Source of the DNA: Phocaeicola_A sp045545095
GTDB taxonomy: Bacteria > Bacteroidota > Bacteroidia > Bacteroidales > Bacteroidaceae
Reading direction: 5' to 3'
DNA length: 64,000 nt
NCBI GenBank assembly: GCA_045545095.1
Contig: JAZQAG010000049.1
Span: forward strand, 3,292 to 67,291
The notes beneath the pieces are model-generated. The model did no database searches and had not been told where the DNA came from. It was given only the letters and a program-made list of their open reading frames with translations. Below are positions 8,808 to 18,426 of this stretch, in pieces (the first letter of the stretch is position 1; every line of letters begins with the position of its first letter). A program made the position numbers and the translations under genes.

Positions 8808-11513
8808 TTATTTCTTCATCACCTTCACTGTATGCACCTGCTTACCATTGATGAGTTTCAGGATGTATGTACCTGTGGGCAGATTGTCCGTATCTTTTCC
8901 TTCAGACACCAAGATTCCGCCTACGGTATAGAGCTGATAACGGGTATTCTCGTCATCGGCTTTCAAAGAAGGGATACAGATTCCTAATGCTTCGTCAGCC
9001 GTTGTGTAGAAATGAACATTACGTGTCATGCTTCCCACATTATCCTTATCGGTAGCGGTAACTTGAATGGTATAGAAGTTTTCGTTAGTTCCCGGGGTAA
9101 CGGTCATTGCTCCATCTGCAGCCGTCTCAAAACGTATGTCAGAATACACCGATACAACTTCAAATGAAGGTTCATTGTCAAATCCAGCAAACAAAGTACG
9201 CAAATTCAATTCAAAAGGCTTCGTGTTACTGATTATATAATGAGGTTCGGCTAACCAATTCAAATAATCTTCTAAAGCAGTATAGCCATCACGGTCCTCA
9301 TCTTTATTGTTATCAGCAGTGTTGGGGTCTGTTCCTTTTGCCTTTTCCCACCAATCAGGCATACCATCCTGATCGGTATCAAAATTGGCAGGACGATATT
9401 CTGCCACAATATTCAAGCCGGCAAACCCTTCCGAATCACTCTCTTTGTCAATCAACCCAGGATAACCGGTACGACCTCCTTTATAGGTATATGAACCGGC
9501 CAATGTCTCTTTCACCATACGGGTATCATGATTATCAAAAAACGGTTGGTTGCAACCCACGTCAGAAAGAGTTGTCTTGTATGCCAACTTTGCCGGTTCG
9601 ATGGTAGCATACGACTCAAAGAAGGGGTGATCAACGAAGACATCCCAATTGTATGTCTGTTCTGCGTTGACCCGATAAGTCACATTTTCCTTGTCCGTAG
9701 TGAGTGAACCATCCCTATTCTCACGGATATTGCCATTCACATAATATGACTGTGAACCGGTACCTGTTCCTTCCAAATCTGCCGTCAACAGATAGGTATG
9801 TGTTGTGGCGGGTCCCATCTTATAATAGTTATTAACGAACTGACCTTGATGTGTACCTCCATCAGTCGTTCGCCCACGCCAATTATAGCACACATTGTTG
9901 AACATGTCATGATGTCCGGCATATGAGCCTCCACCATCCAATCCACCCGACATACTCCAATTACGGCCTTCATTATGAGCTAACAGGTTGTGGTGATAGC
10001 TTCCATAATCGCCACCAATAGTGGCTGCATATCCATGTCCTGTACCAGCTCCATAATTGGCATGCCCAGCCACATTCAAAGCTTCACTGATGAGTGTACG
10101 CTGTAAAGTCACATTCTTAGCATTACGTGAACTGAAGGCCTCATCTATGGTCCATCCCATAGAGCAATGATCCATAATACTATGGTCATTTCCCGCCATA
10201 CCCATTCCATCACTGGTATTAGGGTTAGGCGACTTGCCATCCCAACTATCTCCACCCCCCAGGCGTAAACGCAAGAAACGGGTAATACCTTCATTGCCCA
10301 TACCAAAGGCTTTCCCCTTAAGCATCACACCTGTACCAGGGGCAGTCTGACCTGCAATCGTCACATAAGGGTCCGAACATACAAGACGTGCCTGCAAAGT
10401 GATAACACCTGCAACATCAAATACGATAGTGCGTGGTCCACTCACCTTTGTCAATCCATAACGCAGAGTTCCTGGCTGAGGATTGGCAGCATCATCATCC
10501 AACGACGTTACATGATAGACGCTTCCTCCACGGCCACCGGTAGCAAAACGGCCATATCCTTCAGCACCAGGGAAAGCCAAATGCCGCGGACGGAAGGTCC
10601 ACACTTCGCCTTGATAGACATTACCTTCAGCATCCTCTTCATCTACACGCCAAAAATAAGTATTCATCGAATAAACATCTGACAATGTATATCTGCCATC
10701 TGTATTGACGGCCACCTTTTCCATTGCATCAACAGATGTTCCCACATAAATATGATTCTTTACAGCACTGGTAGCCATCACCCATGTCAAATCTATCTTT
10801 CCAGCATCGGCATCCACATGCATATCATGGTTTGTCGGATAAGGATTCAAAGCTGTCGTTTTAGGATTAGGCTGATCAAAAATCAAAGCATTGACAAATA
10901 CACCTGTTGTGGTATAGGTCTGCCCCTCTTCAAGCACTGTAGTGTAATTGATAGTCACCGTCTCTCCTTCCGCAGCTGTAAATTTCACATATGATTGTCC
11001 GGCTTCAGAAGGAAGTAATTCACGTGACGATTGCACAACACCTGTCAACACCTCTACTCCATTCACGTTTACATTGATCTTTGCCGGATTTGTCTGGTTT
11101 CCATCGGTTACATTATGATAAGCCAATACCGAATGTTCACCTGCTGTAAGTCCGCTCAACACCATTTGCAACGTTGATGACACATTCGTCAATTGGGGTG
11201 TATTCCCATCGCTATCCAAACCATAAACAGCCACACAATCTCCAATCAATTTAGAGTTCTTGCTGGAAACCGCGTCTTTCCACCAATTGGACTTCATGGT
11301 TTGTCCTGTTACTGTAGTTTTTAATGTTACAGTAACCCCGTTTTCCAAAGTCTTTTGGTTGGTAGTTGCAGTATTTACAGCCCATGCTGTATAACCAGAT
11401 TCATTAACCTGATTCTCACTTCGCCCTGCCAAATTGAAATCAATCTTTTGGGCCATAGCGTCTATTCCCCAAAAAGAAAGAAAGACACCCAAACATAGAG
11501 TTTTTTTCATCAT
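8808..11513 (-). CDS. Secreted PL1-like pectate lyase with type IX sorting domain
   Basis: A 901-residue exported enzyme. After the signal peptide (ending AMAQ) come a carbohydrate-binding-like N-terminal region, a fibronectin-like linker (about 225-305), and a parallel beta-helix lyase domain from about 310. Lyase marks include TIAGQTAPGTG, RFLRLRLGGG, and NDHSIMDHCSMGW (the vWiDH-like motif). A calcium-rich DTDQDGMPDWWE and NKDEDRDGYTALEDYLN linker follows, then a cadherin-like segment. The final ~75 residues, with YQLYTVGGILV and LPTGTYILKL, look like a type IX type A sorting domain. This would be cargo for the PorU/PorV pair in this window. Pectate cleavage is the family activity; specificity is inferred. 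Confidence 0.9.
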   Translation of the reverse strand: MMKKTLCLGVFLSFWGIDAMAQKIDFNLAGRSENQVNESGYTAWAVNTATTNQKTLENGVTVTLKTTVTGQTMKSNWWKDAVSSKNSKLIGDCVAVYGLDSDGNTPQLTNVSSTLQMVLSGLTAGEHSVLAYHNVTDGNQTNPAKINVNVNGVEVLTGVVQSSRELLPSEAGQSYVKFTAAEGETVTINYTTVLEEGQTYTTTGVFVNALIFDQPNPKTTALNPYPTNHDMHVDADAGKIDLTWVMATSAVKNHIYVGTSVDAMEKVAVNTDGRYTLSDVYSMNTYFWRVDEEDAEGNVYQGEVWTFRPRHLAFPGAEGYGRFATGGRGGSVYHVTSLDDDAANPQPGTLRYGLTKVSGPRTIVFDVAGVITLQARLVCSDPYVTIAGQTAPGTGVMLKGKAFGMGNEGITRFLRLRLGGGDSWDGKSPNPNTSDGMGMAGNDHSIMDHCSMGWTIDEAFSSRNAKNVTLQRTLISEALNVAGHANYGAGTGHGYAATIGGDYGSYHHNLLAHNEGRNWSMSGGLDGGGSYAGHHDMFNNVCYNWRGRTTDGGTHQGQFVNNYYKMGPATTHTYLLTADLEGTGTGSQSYYVNGNIRENRDGSLTTDKENVTYRVNAEQTYNWDVFVDHPFFESYATIEPAKLAYKTTLSDVGCNQPFFDNHDTRMVKETLAGSYTYKGGRTGYPGLIDKESDSEGFAGLNIVAEYRPANFDTDQDGMPDWWEKAKGTDPNTADNNKDEDRDGYTALEDYLNWLAEPHYIISNTKPFELNLRTLFAGFDNEPSFEVVSVYSDIRFETAADGAMTVTPGTNENFYTIQVTATDKDNVGSMTRNVHFYTTADEALGICIPSLKADDENTRYQLYTVGGILVSEGKDTDNLPTGTYILKLINGKQVHTVKVMKK

Positions 11514-11521
11514 TCCTATTT

Positions 11522-12418
11522 TTATTTCCTTTTACTCACTAAACGAAACTGGACTGGTACAGTCATCTTCACAGGTACCGGCTTCCCTTCAAAATAACCA
11601 GGTTTCCATTTCGGCATAGCTTTCACCACACGCAATGCTTCCTGATCAAGAAGGTGATGTACTTTACGTTCAAGTTTGACGTTAGAAATTGTTCCATCTG
11701 CTTTCACCGTAAAGCCAACACGAACAGCACCTTGAATTCTTTTTTTTAATGCTGCAGGCGGATATTTTACATTCTGCTGCAAATAGTTCTTATAAGCCTT
11801 TTCACCTCCTGGGAATTGGGGCTTAGGATTTACTTCACTCTCGCGATATAGCACACGGCGAACCACACTCCCACCAGGTACAAAATGAATCAGATCTGCA
11901 TCTTCTGCCACCACTGGGCCTCCTCCATGCGGTGTACGCAAACGTTTGGCCAATCCACCAGCTTCCCAATCCGCGACACTAATATCAGCATACTCACTTA
12001 CAAAATTATCTGCAGCCTTAATCAATACTTTTTCAAATTTGGTCCAGTACTTAGCTTTGCGTCCTGTATATTTTTGCTGCAAAGTTGTCCGCACAGAAAC
12101 CAAAAATGTATCACGCAAAGTTATATCTCCCAATATCACTTGGCGCAAGGCACTTTTCTGCGTTGATTGATAAGCTGGCAGTTTCTTCACTTTTACATTT
12201 TTACCAGAAGAGGCTAACGAATCGAGTATTCCCAAATGTCTTTGCAACAATACCTGATAATCTTCATTATCTGTCGCCAAATATGGTTGTACTTCGCGTT
12301 TAAACTGCTCTAATTTTAGAGAATCATTAATGCTCTCTACTGCCAAGATCTCACTGGAAGACAAAAAGAATACGAAAAGAGCTATTACCATTCCCCATTT
12401 CATGCTATTCTTATTCAT
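11522..12418 (-). CDS. TonB C-terminal domain protein (energy transducer-like)
   Basis: The last ~85 residues form a TonB C-terminal domain: KNYLQQNVKYPPAALKKRIQG, VRVGFTVKADGTISNVKL, VVKAMPKWKPGYFEGKPV. The ATG at 12418 gives MNKNSMKWGMVIALFVF, a single hydrophobic segment that is either a signal or an anchor; an upstream in-frame start at 12472 adds 18 unlikely residues. The middle (~40-200) has no domain I recognise and no proline-rich spacer. It sits 8 bases before the pectate lyase and 72 after GH115, so it may energise a TonB-dependent transporter for the same sugars, but none is present here. Confidence 0.8.
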   Translation of the reverse strand: MNKNSMKWGMVIALFVFFLSSSEILAVESINDSLKLEQFKREVQPYLATDNEDYQVLLQRHLGILDSLASSGKNVKVKKLPAYQSTQKSALRQVILGDITLRDTFLVSVRTTLQQKYTGRKAKYWTKFEKVLIKAADNFVSEYADISVADWEAGGLAKRLRTPHGGGPVVAEDADLIHFVPGGSVVRRVLYRESEVNPKPQFPGGEKAYKNYLQQNVKYPPAALKKRIQGAVRVGFTVKADGTISNVKLERKVHHLLDQEALRVVKAMPKWKPGYFEGKPVPVKMTVPVQFRLVSKRK

Positions 12419-12490
12419 AATTACAAGATTATTACAATATATAAAATATACTCCACTCCCTGTATTCCCCAAAAGAATTCAAAACACGAT

Positions 12491-15016
12491 TTATTCTATC
12501 GGGAAAAGATAAAACTTACGAGACACATTGGGGTCTATCATCCATTGATCTACCACAATATGCGGATCCAAAGCTTTAATCTTCAACGTATGGTTGCCAC
12601 TTTTAAGGTTGACTTTCAACTCACGTATAGCCTGCCCACGGAGCACATTCTGTTTCCATCCTTCAGAACGGAATTTCTCTTTCAAAGAATATACCATCGG
12701 CTCCATGCCATCTATGCTGACACTAAAGCGGAGATCACCACCATTATTAGGTTGGGTAGGAATAAGAGCAACACGTAGCATAAAATCACCTTCCTGTTCA
12801 GTCGTAAAACGATAGGCCAATTCACCATTTTGAGGCAATGCTACTGCATTCATACTATGTCCCAACATTTGTACGGTTTCTGCACCTTCGCCTGCTTGCT
12901 CATAATCACAAGCATTTCGCACTATAGCACCATCAAGCTTTATAGGATGTTCAGTCTGCTTAGGTGCCTTCTTCCAATACTCTTCAACTTCCTTATCGGT
13001 CAATTGGATGGGCAACACAGGTGTTCCAAATACCGGCAAATCACGCGGAGTCATATTCATCGAACGATTCCACTTACCACCTGCCATTGTCCGATTATAA
13101 TATTCTGTCATCAAACGGATATCCTGATAAGCCTTTTGACTCTTGGCTACAGCCACATAAATCGGTTCAGGGGAATCAAGCAAACCTGTACGTGGATTTC
13201 CATTGGCATACTGACGAGCACGCTGAGATTCCAAGATTTTAGTAGCATGAGCTGCAGCTGACAATACCGGATATTTAATTGCCGCAAAATAGGCGTCTTT
13301 CAATTCTGGACGAACATTTGCCTCTTGCTCCTTCACAATTTGACACACTGCTTCATAGCGTTCCAAATAGCGATCCAATTCATTACCAAAAGCCTGAGTA
13401 CTAAAATCTGTATTGCGCACATGACTTAATCCACGATCATATGTAGCTTTATTCAACTCCACCTGTGTCCAACCCATAAATTCGGGACGACGCTGTCCAC
13501 AAAGACGATAAAATTCATGCATGGCAGGAAAAAGTTTCTTACCGGCATCCTCACCAAACTGTCGGCAAAGCCACGCTTTATAATGTTCATTAATGGTCTG
13601 TGCAGATACGCAATCTATATTCCAAGCCATATCAAGGAAAAGTTCCAAATCATAACCTGCGACTTTGGGATCATGAACATTGCATATCCATATCTTCCTA
13701 ACATTATGATCATAAGCAGCACGCATTTCGTTATAGATAAGCCCCGGTTGGGTTGTTGTCAACCACAGGTAATCGTGAGGACGCCCCCAATAACTAAGAT
13801 GATAATAAACTCCACCGCCACCTATTCGCTTTTGTTCATCCGAATTGGAAAGACGAGTCATGTAACCATAGTTGTCATCGCACCACATCAAAGTGACATA
13901 TTCAGGAACTTTCAAACCACGTTCGTATATTTCCAGCACTTCCTTATAAGGTACAAATACTTGTGTCTGTTTAGACGGATCACCAATGTACTTTTCGAGC
14001 AAATCCTGCTGATCGTCAATAACCTGCTGTAAAGCATCAAACTTCTCCTGCATGGTCTTTACCCCCTCCATAGAGCCATCATGAATACCACGCATACCGA
14101 TAGTAAACATATTGTTCTGTGACTTACTCACCTCTTGCAAGCGCTCAATCCAATAATTATGCACCCCATCCTTATTGGTGATATAATTGAAACGACCACG
14201 CAATTTCTCATCCCATTCACCGACATTGTTACGCAACAATGGTTCACAATGGCTTGTACCTATAACTATACCACAACTATCAGCTACAGCTTTGGCGCCT
14301 TCAACCTTAAAAAACGCCGTTGTTCCTTCATGCATTCCCGGCCAAATAGCATTGGCACGCAAGCGCATGAGCAATTGAAAGATTTTCTTATAAGTCTCAG
14401 ATCCTATATAGCCAAATTTGTTTGGTTCAAAATTCCCGTAACTCCATGGGCGAGTTGACCAATCCTCATCATTCAGGAATATACCACGATATTCTACCGA
14501 AGCCCCTTGAGTAGTTTCGAAATCACTATCAATTACCAGTTGTTCCTTTTTCTCTGGAACAAGGTCACCCCACCATATCCACGGGCTAACACCTGCCATA
14601 CGGGAAAGTTCCAAAACACCGTAAGCTGCACCTCGACCATTACCACCTACAACAGTTATTTGACCATCAATGACTGCTATATGAAATGCATCTATCTTAC
14701 GTTTCAATGCATCAACAGGGACCCCTGCTCCAACAAGAGACTTCAGCTTAGCACTTGGCATCTTATCCAATTGCAAGACACAAATGGTTGCCTGTTTCTC
14801 ATTTACTTTTATTGCCCGCTTACCCGTAACAGCATCCATATCATCCGCAAACATTTCAAGCGCAACACTTACTACAGGATCACTCTTCTTTGGCACAAAA
14901 AATGTCACAGCATTCTGACCATCATACCATACAAGATGCTCGGCCATAATATTATTTGCCAACATGAATAAAACTGCTATCGACAATAGTTTGATTGAAA
15001 ACCTTTCTCTTTTCAT
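12491..15016 (-). CDS. GH115 family alpha-glucuronidase-like enzyme
   Basis: GH115 enzymes remove (4-O-methyl-)glucuronic acid from xylan or arabinogalactan side chains, including internal ones. The 841 residues have a signal peptide (to about 25) and the expected order: N-terminal alpha/beta domain with VVGGNGRGAAYGVLELSR, then AGVSPWIWWGDLVPE, the barrel with RGIFLNDEDWSTRPW and VTLMWCDDNYGYMTRLSN, a helical domain, and the C-terminal beta domain. Length is typical (about 830-950). A -7 box is at 15048-15055. It heads the GH115-TonB-PL1-SUI1-MnmD run. Confidence 0.93.
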   Translation of the reverse strand: MKRERFSIKLLSIAVLFMLANNIMAEHLVWYDGQNAVTFFVPKKSDPVVSVALEMFADDMDAVTGKRAIKVNEKQATICVLQLDKMPSAKLKSLVGAGVPVDALKRKIDAFHIAVIDGQITVVGGNGRGAAYGVLELSRMAGVSPWIWWGDLVPEKKEQLVIDSDFETTQGASVEYRGIFLNDEDWSTRPWSYGNFEPNKFGYIGSETYKKIFQLLMRLRANAIWPGMHEGTTAFFKVEGAKAVADSCGIVIGTSHCEPLLRNNVGEWDEKLRGRFNYITNKDGVHNYWIERLQEVSKSQNNMFTIGMRGIHDGSMEGVKTMQEKFDALQQVIDDQQDLLEKYIGDPSKQTQVFVPYKEVLEIYERGLKVPEYVTLMWCDDNYGYMTRLSNSDEQKRIGGGGVYYHLSYWGRPHDYLWLTTTQPGLIYNEMRAAYDHNVRKIWICNVHDPKVAGYDLELFLDMAWNIDCVSAQTINEHYKAWLCRQFGEDAGKKLFPAMHEFYRLCGQRRPEFMGWTQVELNKATYDRGLSHVRNTDFSTQAFGNELDRYLERYEAVCQIVKEQEANVRPELKDAYFAAIKYPVLSAAAHATKILESQRARQYANGNPRTGLLDSPEPIYVAVAKSQKAYQDIRLMTEYYNRTMAGGKWNRSMNMTPRDLPVFGTPVLPIQLTDKEVEEYWKKAPKQTEHPIKLDGAIVRNACDYEQAGEGAETVQMLGHSMNAVALPQNGELAYRFTTEQEGDFMLRVALIPTQPNNGGDLRFSVSIDGMEPMVYSLKEKFRSEGWKQNVLRGQAIRELKVNLKSGNHTLKIKALDPHIVVDQWMIDPNVSRKFYLFPIE

Positions 15017-15047
15017 GCTTTATTCCTAATATTAGTTGTTTCGACAG

Positions 15048-15070
15048 CAAAGATATATATTAATCTCAAA
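15048..15070 (-). promoter_or_regulatory. Promoter candidate for GH115
   Basis: Minus-strand TATCTTTG at 15048-15055 fits TAnnTTTG. TTTG at 15067-15070 lies 11 bases upstream of it within TTTGAGA. The start codon is at 15016, about 30 bases downstream. Confidence 0.5.
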
Positions 15071-15098
15071 AATCGTGCATTACTCTGTAATTATTTAT

Positions 15099-15133
15099 AA
15101 AAAATGGGCCACGCCGGTAAAGACGTGACCCAT
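15099..15133 (-). terminator. Rho-independent terminator after tsf
   Basis: On minus, ATGGGTCACGTCT pairs with GGCGTGGCCCAT around a short loop and is followed by six T. It starts 24 bases after the tsf stop and closes the rplM-rpsI-rpsB-tsf run. Confidence 0.85.
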
Positions 15134-15157
15134 CCTTATATACTATTTCATTCTGAA

Positions 15158-16147
15158 TTACTCAGCACGCAGAGTGAAGCGCTTGAAAGCAACCACCTTC
15201 AGTTCGGGGTCGGTCTCCTTCAACACTTCGCGTACAGTCTTCTTGCCATCCATGATATCCTCCTGGTTGAGCAAGCAGACTTCCTTCAAGAACTTGCCGA
15301 GACGACCCTTGGCAATGTTCTGAATCATAGCTTCAGGCAAGTTAGCAGCCTTCTCTGCAGACACTGTAGCGATGATTTCCTTAGCCTTGGCTACATCCTC
15401 AGCAGTAATCCATCCCTTAGCCATGTTGCTTTCCATGTGATCCTCGCTGTCTACATGAGCGGGGTTGATACCTGCTTTCTTAAGAGCGGCCTCAACAGCC
15501 TTCTGTACCTGCTCGGCCTTAGTCTTCTCTACGGCTACGGCGATTTCCTGATTCTTAATTTCTTCAGAAACACCATCTTCGTCAACAGCAATGGGGTTCA
15601 TTGCGGCAATCTGCATAGCTATACCCTTAGCTGCAGCTTCAGCTACCTTATTCATAGCAACAAGTGTACAAAGCTGGTTCTTACCCTGATGGTTGTAAAC
15701 GGTTGTATATTCACCCTCTACAGTCATATAGCCATCGAGTTCCATCTTTTCACCAGTGATACCGCTACGGTCAGTCACTGCATCCTGTACAGTACCATTA
15801 CCCAAAGTCAAAGCTTTCACTTCGTCCAAAGTCTGACATTTGTTGGCCACAGCCAAGTCAAGGATATCCTGAGTCAATTTCACAAAATCTGCATTATTAG
15901 CAACGAAGTCTGTTTCGCACTTGAGAGCGATGATAGCAGCGAAATTGCCATCAGCCTTAGCCAATACACAACCCTCAGAAGCTTCACGGTCAGAACGCTT
16001 TGCAGCAACTGCCTGTCCCTTCTTGCGAATAATTTCCATTGCTTTATCGATATCGCCTTCTGCTTCAGTCAAGGCGTTCTTGCAATCCATCATACCAGCA
16101 CCAGTCATCTTGCGGAGCTTGGTAATTTCTGCCATTGTTACAGCCAT
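15158..16147 (-). CDS. tsf: Translation elongation factor Ts
   Basis: EF-Ts recycles GDP on EF-Tu. The 329 residues fit the longer Bacteroidota form. The N-terminal UBA part has ITKLRKMTGAGMMDCKNAL, followed by the family marks EIIRKKGQAVAAKRSDREASEG and CETDFVANN. Two dimerisation/core regions follow. The ATG at 16147 gives the customary MAVTMAEITK start. It is the last gene of the ribosomal run, 135 bases after rpsB, in a gap filled by AT-rich repeats. Confidence 0.98.
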   Translation of the reverse strand: MAVTMAEITKLRKMTGAGMMDCKNALTEAEGDIDKAMEIIRKKGQAVAAKRSDREASEGCVLAKADGNFAAIIALKCETDFVANNADFVKLTQDILDLAVANKCQTLDEVKALTLGNGTVQDAVTDRSGITGEKMELDGYMTVEGEYTTVYNHQGKNQLCTLVAMNKVAEAAAKGIAMQIAAMNPIAVDEDGVSEEIKNQEIAVAVEKTKAEQVQKAVEAALKKAGINPAHVDSEDHMESNMAKGWITAEDVAKAKEIIATVSAEKAANLPEAMIQNIAKGRLGKFLKEVCLLNQEDIMDGKKTVREVLKETDPELKVVAFKRFTLRAE

Positions 16148-16282
16148 AATATTCTATTAATTATGAATTATTAATTATGAATTATGATTTAAAACAAAAT
16201 ATGAATTATGAATTACGAACCGTGAGACACGCCTTACAGCACAGCCTCATAATTCACAATTCATAATTCATAATTATAAGAA
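16148..16282. repeat. AATTATG-type tandem and inverted repeats between rpsB and tsf
   Basis: The gap contains many near-copies of AATTATG in tandem (16158-16215), followed by the reverse-complement form at 16250-16277. Positions 16201-16214 and 16258-16271 are a perfect 14-bp inverted repeat around a 43-base loop containing a GC-richer core. In RNA this would fold into one long AT-rich hairpin inside the operon. Confidence 0.75.
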
Positions 16283-17110
16283 TTAAGCCTCTTCTTCTGT
16301 AGCAGCAGGAGCCTCAGCTGTCTCCTCAGCCTTCTCTACACGAGCCTTAGAAGCACCTCTTTTACGAGAGGGCTTCACGGGAGCTGCAGACTCACCAGCA
16401 GCCTCCATATCAACCTTCTCGGCCTTACGCTCTTCGAGTCCCTCCTGAATAGCAGTACAGCAAGCGTCGAGGATAACCTCGATTGACTTGGTTGCATCAT
16501 CGTTAGCGGGGATAACGAAGTCGATGTCATTAGGATCAGAGTTAGTATCTACAATACCGAATACGGGGATACCCAAACGGTTAGCCTCGCGAACAGCAAT
16601 GTTCTCCTTCAATACGTCGATAACGAACAAAGCTGACGGCAGACGGCTCAGGTCGGCGATAGAACCGAGGTTCTTCTCCAACTTGGCACGCTGACGAGAG
16701 ATTTGGAGAATCTCACGCTTAGAAAGGTTTGAATAGGTACCGTCGCTGGTCAACTTGTCGATAGTTGCCATCTTCTTCACAGCCTTGCGGATAGTGGGGA
16801 AGTTGGTCAACATACCACCGGGCCAACGCTCGATAACGTAGGGCATATTTACAGATGCAGCTTTCTCAGCTACCACCTGCTTTGCTTGTTTCTTAGTAGC
16901 TACAAACAGGATTCTCTTTCCTGATTTTGCAATCTGCTTCAAAGCCTCAGCGGCTTCATTTACTTTAGCAGCTGTCTTGTGGAGGTCAATGATATGGATA
17001 CCATTGCGTTCCATGAAAATATAAGGAGCCATAGCGGGGTTCCACTTTCTCTTCAAGTGACCGAAGTGGCAACCGGCTTCCAACAGTGTATCAAAATTAA
17101 TTCTTGACAT
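16283..17110 (-). CDS. rpsB: 30S ribosomal protein S2
   Basis: S2 binds the 30S head-body junction and helps place S1. 275 residues; marks include INFDTLLEAGCHFGHLKRKWNP at the start, RILFVATKKQAK, and NDIDFVIPANDDA. The C-terminus beyond about residue 225 is a lysine/alanine-rich tail ending in glutamates, longer than in E. coli but usual in this phylum. It is followed by tsf, the near-universal order. Confidence 0.98.
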   Translation of the reverse strand: MSRINFDTLLEAGCHFGHLKRKWNPAMAPYIFMERNGIHIIDLHKTAAKVNEAAEALKQIAKSGKRILFVATKKQAKQVVAEKAASVNMPYVIERWPGGMLTNFPTIRKAVKKMATIDKLTSDGTYSNLSKREILQISRQRAKLEKNLGSIADLSRLPSALFVIDVLKENIAVREANRLGIPVFGIVDTNSDPNDIDFVIPANDDATKSIEVILDACCTAIQEGLEERKAEKVDMEAAGESAAPVKPSRKRGASKARVEKAEETAEAPAATEEEA

Positions 17111-17219
17111 TTTGTTTTCTTTTTTTAATCGTTTACTTTCTTTTTAGCTATTCTGCCTTGCGGCATTTTGTTCACCAACCGTCAGGTAGTCTTTTGTCCA
17201 CGAAGAATCCTGTCGGTTT

Positions 17220-17290
17220 AGATTCTAAACGCTATTCGATTTCAGTTCTTAAGTTCTTGAGTCTTTAAGTTTATGAGTTCCTTTAAAGAA
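17220..17290. repeat. Degenerate 8-bp AAGTTCTT-like repeats between rpsI and rpsB
   Basis: About five tandem, imperfect copies of AAGTTCTT/GAGTCTTT/AAGTTTAT run through this part of the 219-base gap. They resemble in unit size, not in sequence, the repeats in other intra-operon gaps of the window. The remainder of the gap includes a small GCCGCAAGGC hairpin near 17158. Confidence 0.5.
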
Positions 17291-17329
17291 TTGCACCAAC
17301 CTAACAACCAACAAACTGACAAACTCAAA

Positions 17330-17716
17330 TTAACGCTTACTGAACTGGAATCTTCTACGTGCTTTGGGACGACCCGGTTTCTTACGCTCAACAGCACGGG
17401 GATCGCGAGTCATGAAGCCTTCTGAACGAAGAGTCTTCTTGTCCTCAGGATTGATCTTCACCAATGCGCGGGCAATAGCCAAGCGCAAAGCCTGTGACTG
17501 TCCGGTGAAACCACCGCCACAAAGATTCACTTTGATATCATATTTCTCAGCCACTTCCAACTTGTTCAAGGGCTGCTTCACTACATACTGCAGGATTGTT
17601 GAGGGGAAGTACTGAGTCAGGTCTCTCTTGTTGATAGTAATCTTACCAGTACCCTCGGTAACGAATACGCGGGCAATAGCGCGCTTACGTCTTCCTAATG
17701 CGTTTATTACTTCCAT
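17330..17716 (-). CDS. rpsI: 30S ribosomal protein S9
   Basis: S9 reaches the decoding P site with its C-terminal tail. The 128 residues have the standard VINALGRRKRAIARVFV start, GGGFTGQSQALRLAIARAL, and the basic tail ending RRRFQFSKR, which is the functional tip. Starts 5 bases after rplM, the usual L13-S9 pair. Confidence 0.98.
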   Translation of the reverse strand: MEVINALGRRKRAIARVFVTEGTGKITINKRDLTQYFPSTILQYVVKQPLNKLEVAEKYDIKVNLCGGGFTGQSQALRLAIARALVKINPEDKKTLRSEGFMTRDPRAVERKKPGRPKARRRFQFSKR

Positions 17717-17721
17717 GTTGC

Positions 17722-18183
17722 TTATTTCAGTGTATTAATATCAATAGACTTAGGTGACTGAGCCTGATGCTTGTGTTCGCTACCTACGTAGATATAGAGG
17801 TTAGCCAACTGCTGAGCAGCCAAACGGTTCTTGGGCAACATACCCTTTACCACCTTCTTAAACAATCTCTCATGACCGTTAGGACGGGCAATCAAAGCCG
17901 CGGGAGTCATCTCGCGCTGTCCACCGGGATAACCGGTATGACGCAGATAAACACGGTCTGTCCACTTGTTTCCTGTCAATACAACTTTGTCGGCGTTGAT
18001 GATGATTACATTATCGCCGCAATCAGCGTTGGGAGTGAAGTTAGGTTTGTACTTTCCTCTCAACAGTTTCGCAACTTTCGCACCGAGACGGCCCAAAACC
18101 TGATCGGTAGCGTCAACAACGACCCATTCTTTGGTCGCAGTTTCCTTGTTTGCAGAAATGGTCTTGTAACTTAAAGTATCCAC
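17722..18183 (-). CDS. rplM: 50S ribosomal protein L13, GTG start
   Basis: L13 is an early-assembly 50S protein. The 153 residues have VVDATDQVLGRLGAKVAKLLRGK, the NADKVVLTGNKW core and GYPGGQREMTP. Translation appears to begin at GTG (18183), because the residues MDTLSYKTISANK match the family beginning and no ATG lies nearby in frame. A weak start codon on a ribosomal operon leader may reflect regulation. It heads rplM-rpsI-rpsB-tsf, with a promoter near 18317-18347 and a leader of about 125 bases. Confidence 0.97.
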   Translation of the reverse strand: MDTLSYKTISANKETATKEWVVVDATDQVLGRLGAKVAKLLRGKYKPNFTPNADCGDNVIIINADKVVLTGNKWTDRVYLRHTGYPGGQREMTPAALIARPNGHERLFKKVVKGMLPKNRLAAQQLANLYIYVGSEHKHQAQSPKSIDINTLK

Positions 18184-18316
18184 TCTTTTAAAACTTTTAA
18201 TTTGTTAACTACTAAAAAACTTCTTAGCCACACCCCTGCGCCCCATCGGACACAAAAAGACGCAGTAATGCGCTATAAATTAAACTTTTATCACTAATCT
18301 GATAATAATCGGCCTG

Positions 18317-18347
18317 CAAAGGTACGCATTTTTTCTCAACTAACAAG
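18317..18347 (-). promoter_or_regulatory. Promoter of the rplM operon
   Basis: Minus strand: TACCTTTG (18317-18324) is a -7 box. CTTG at 18344-18347 stands 19 bases upstream, the expected -33 spacing, and a second TTG at 18337-18339 stands 12 bases upstream. Confidence 0.65.
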
Positions 18348-18426
18348 CGTTTTAATCCTCTTTTTTCAACCTTTTGCCAAAATGGAGAGTTACCCTACTT
18401 AAAAGAAATCCAAATCACAAGCGTAC

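Noticed and set aside
15104..16174. 356-codon open frame on plus
   Set aside because: Shadow of tsf on the other strand; EF-Ts is certain.
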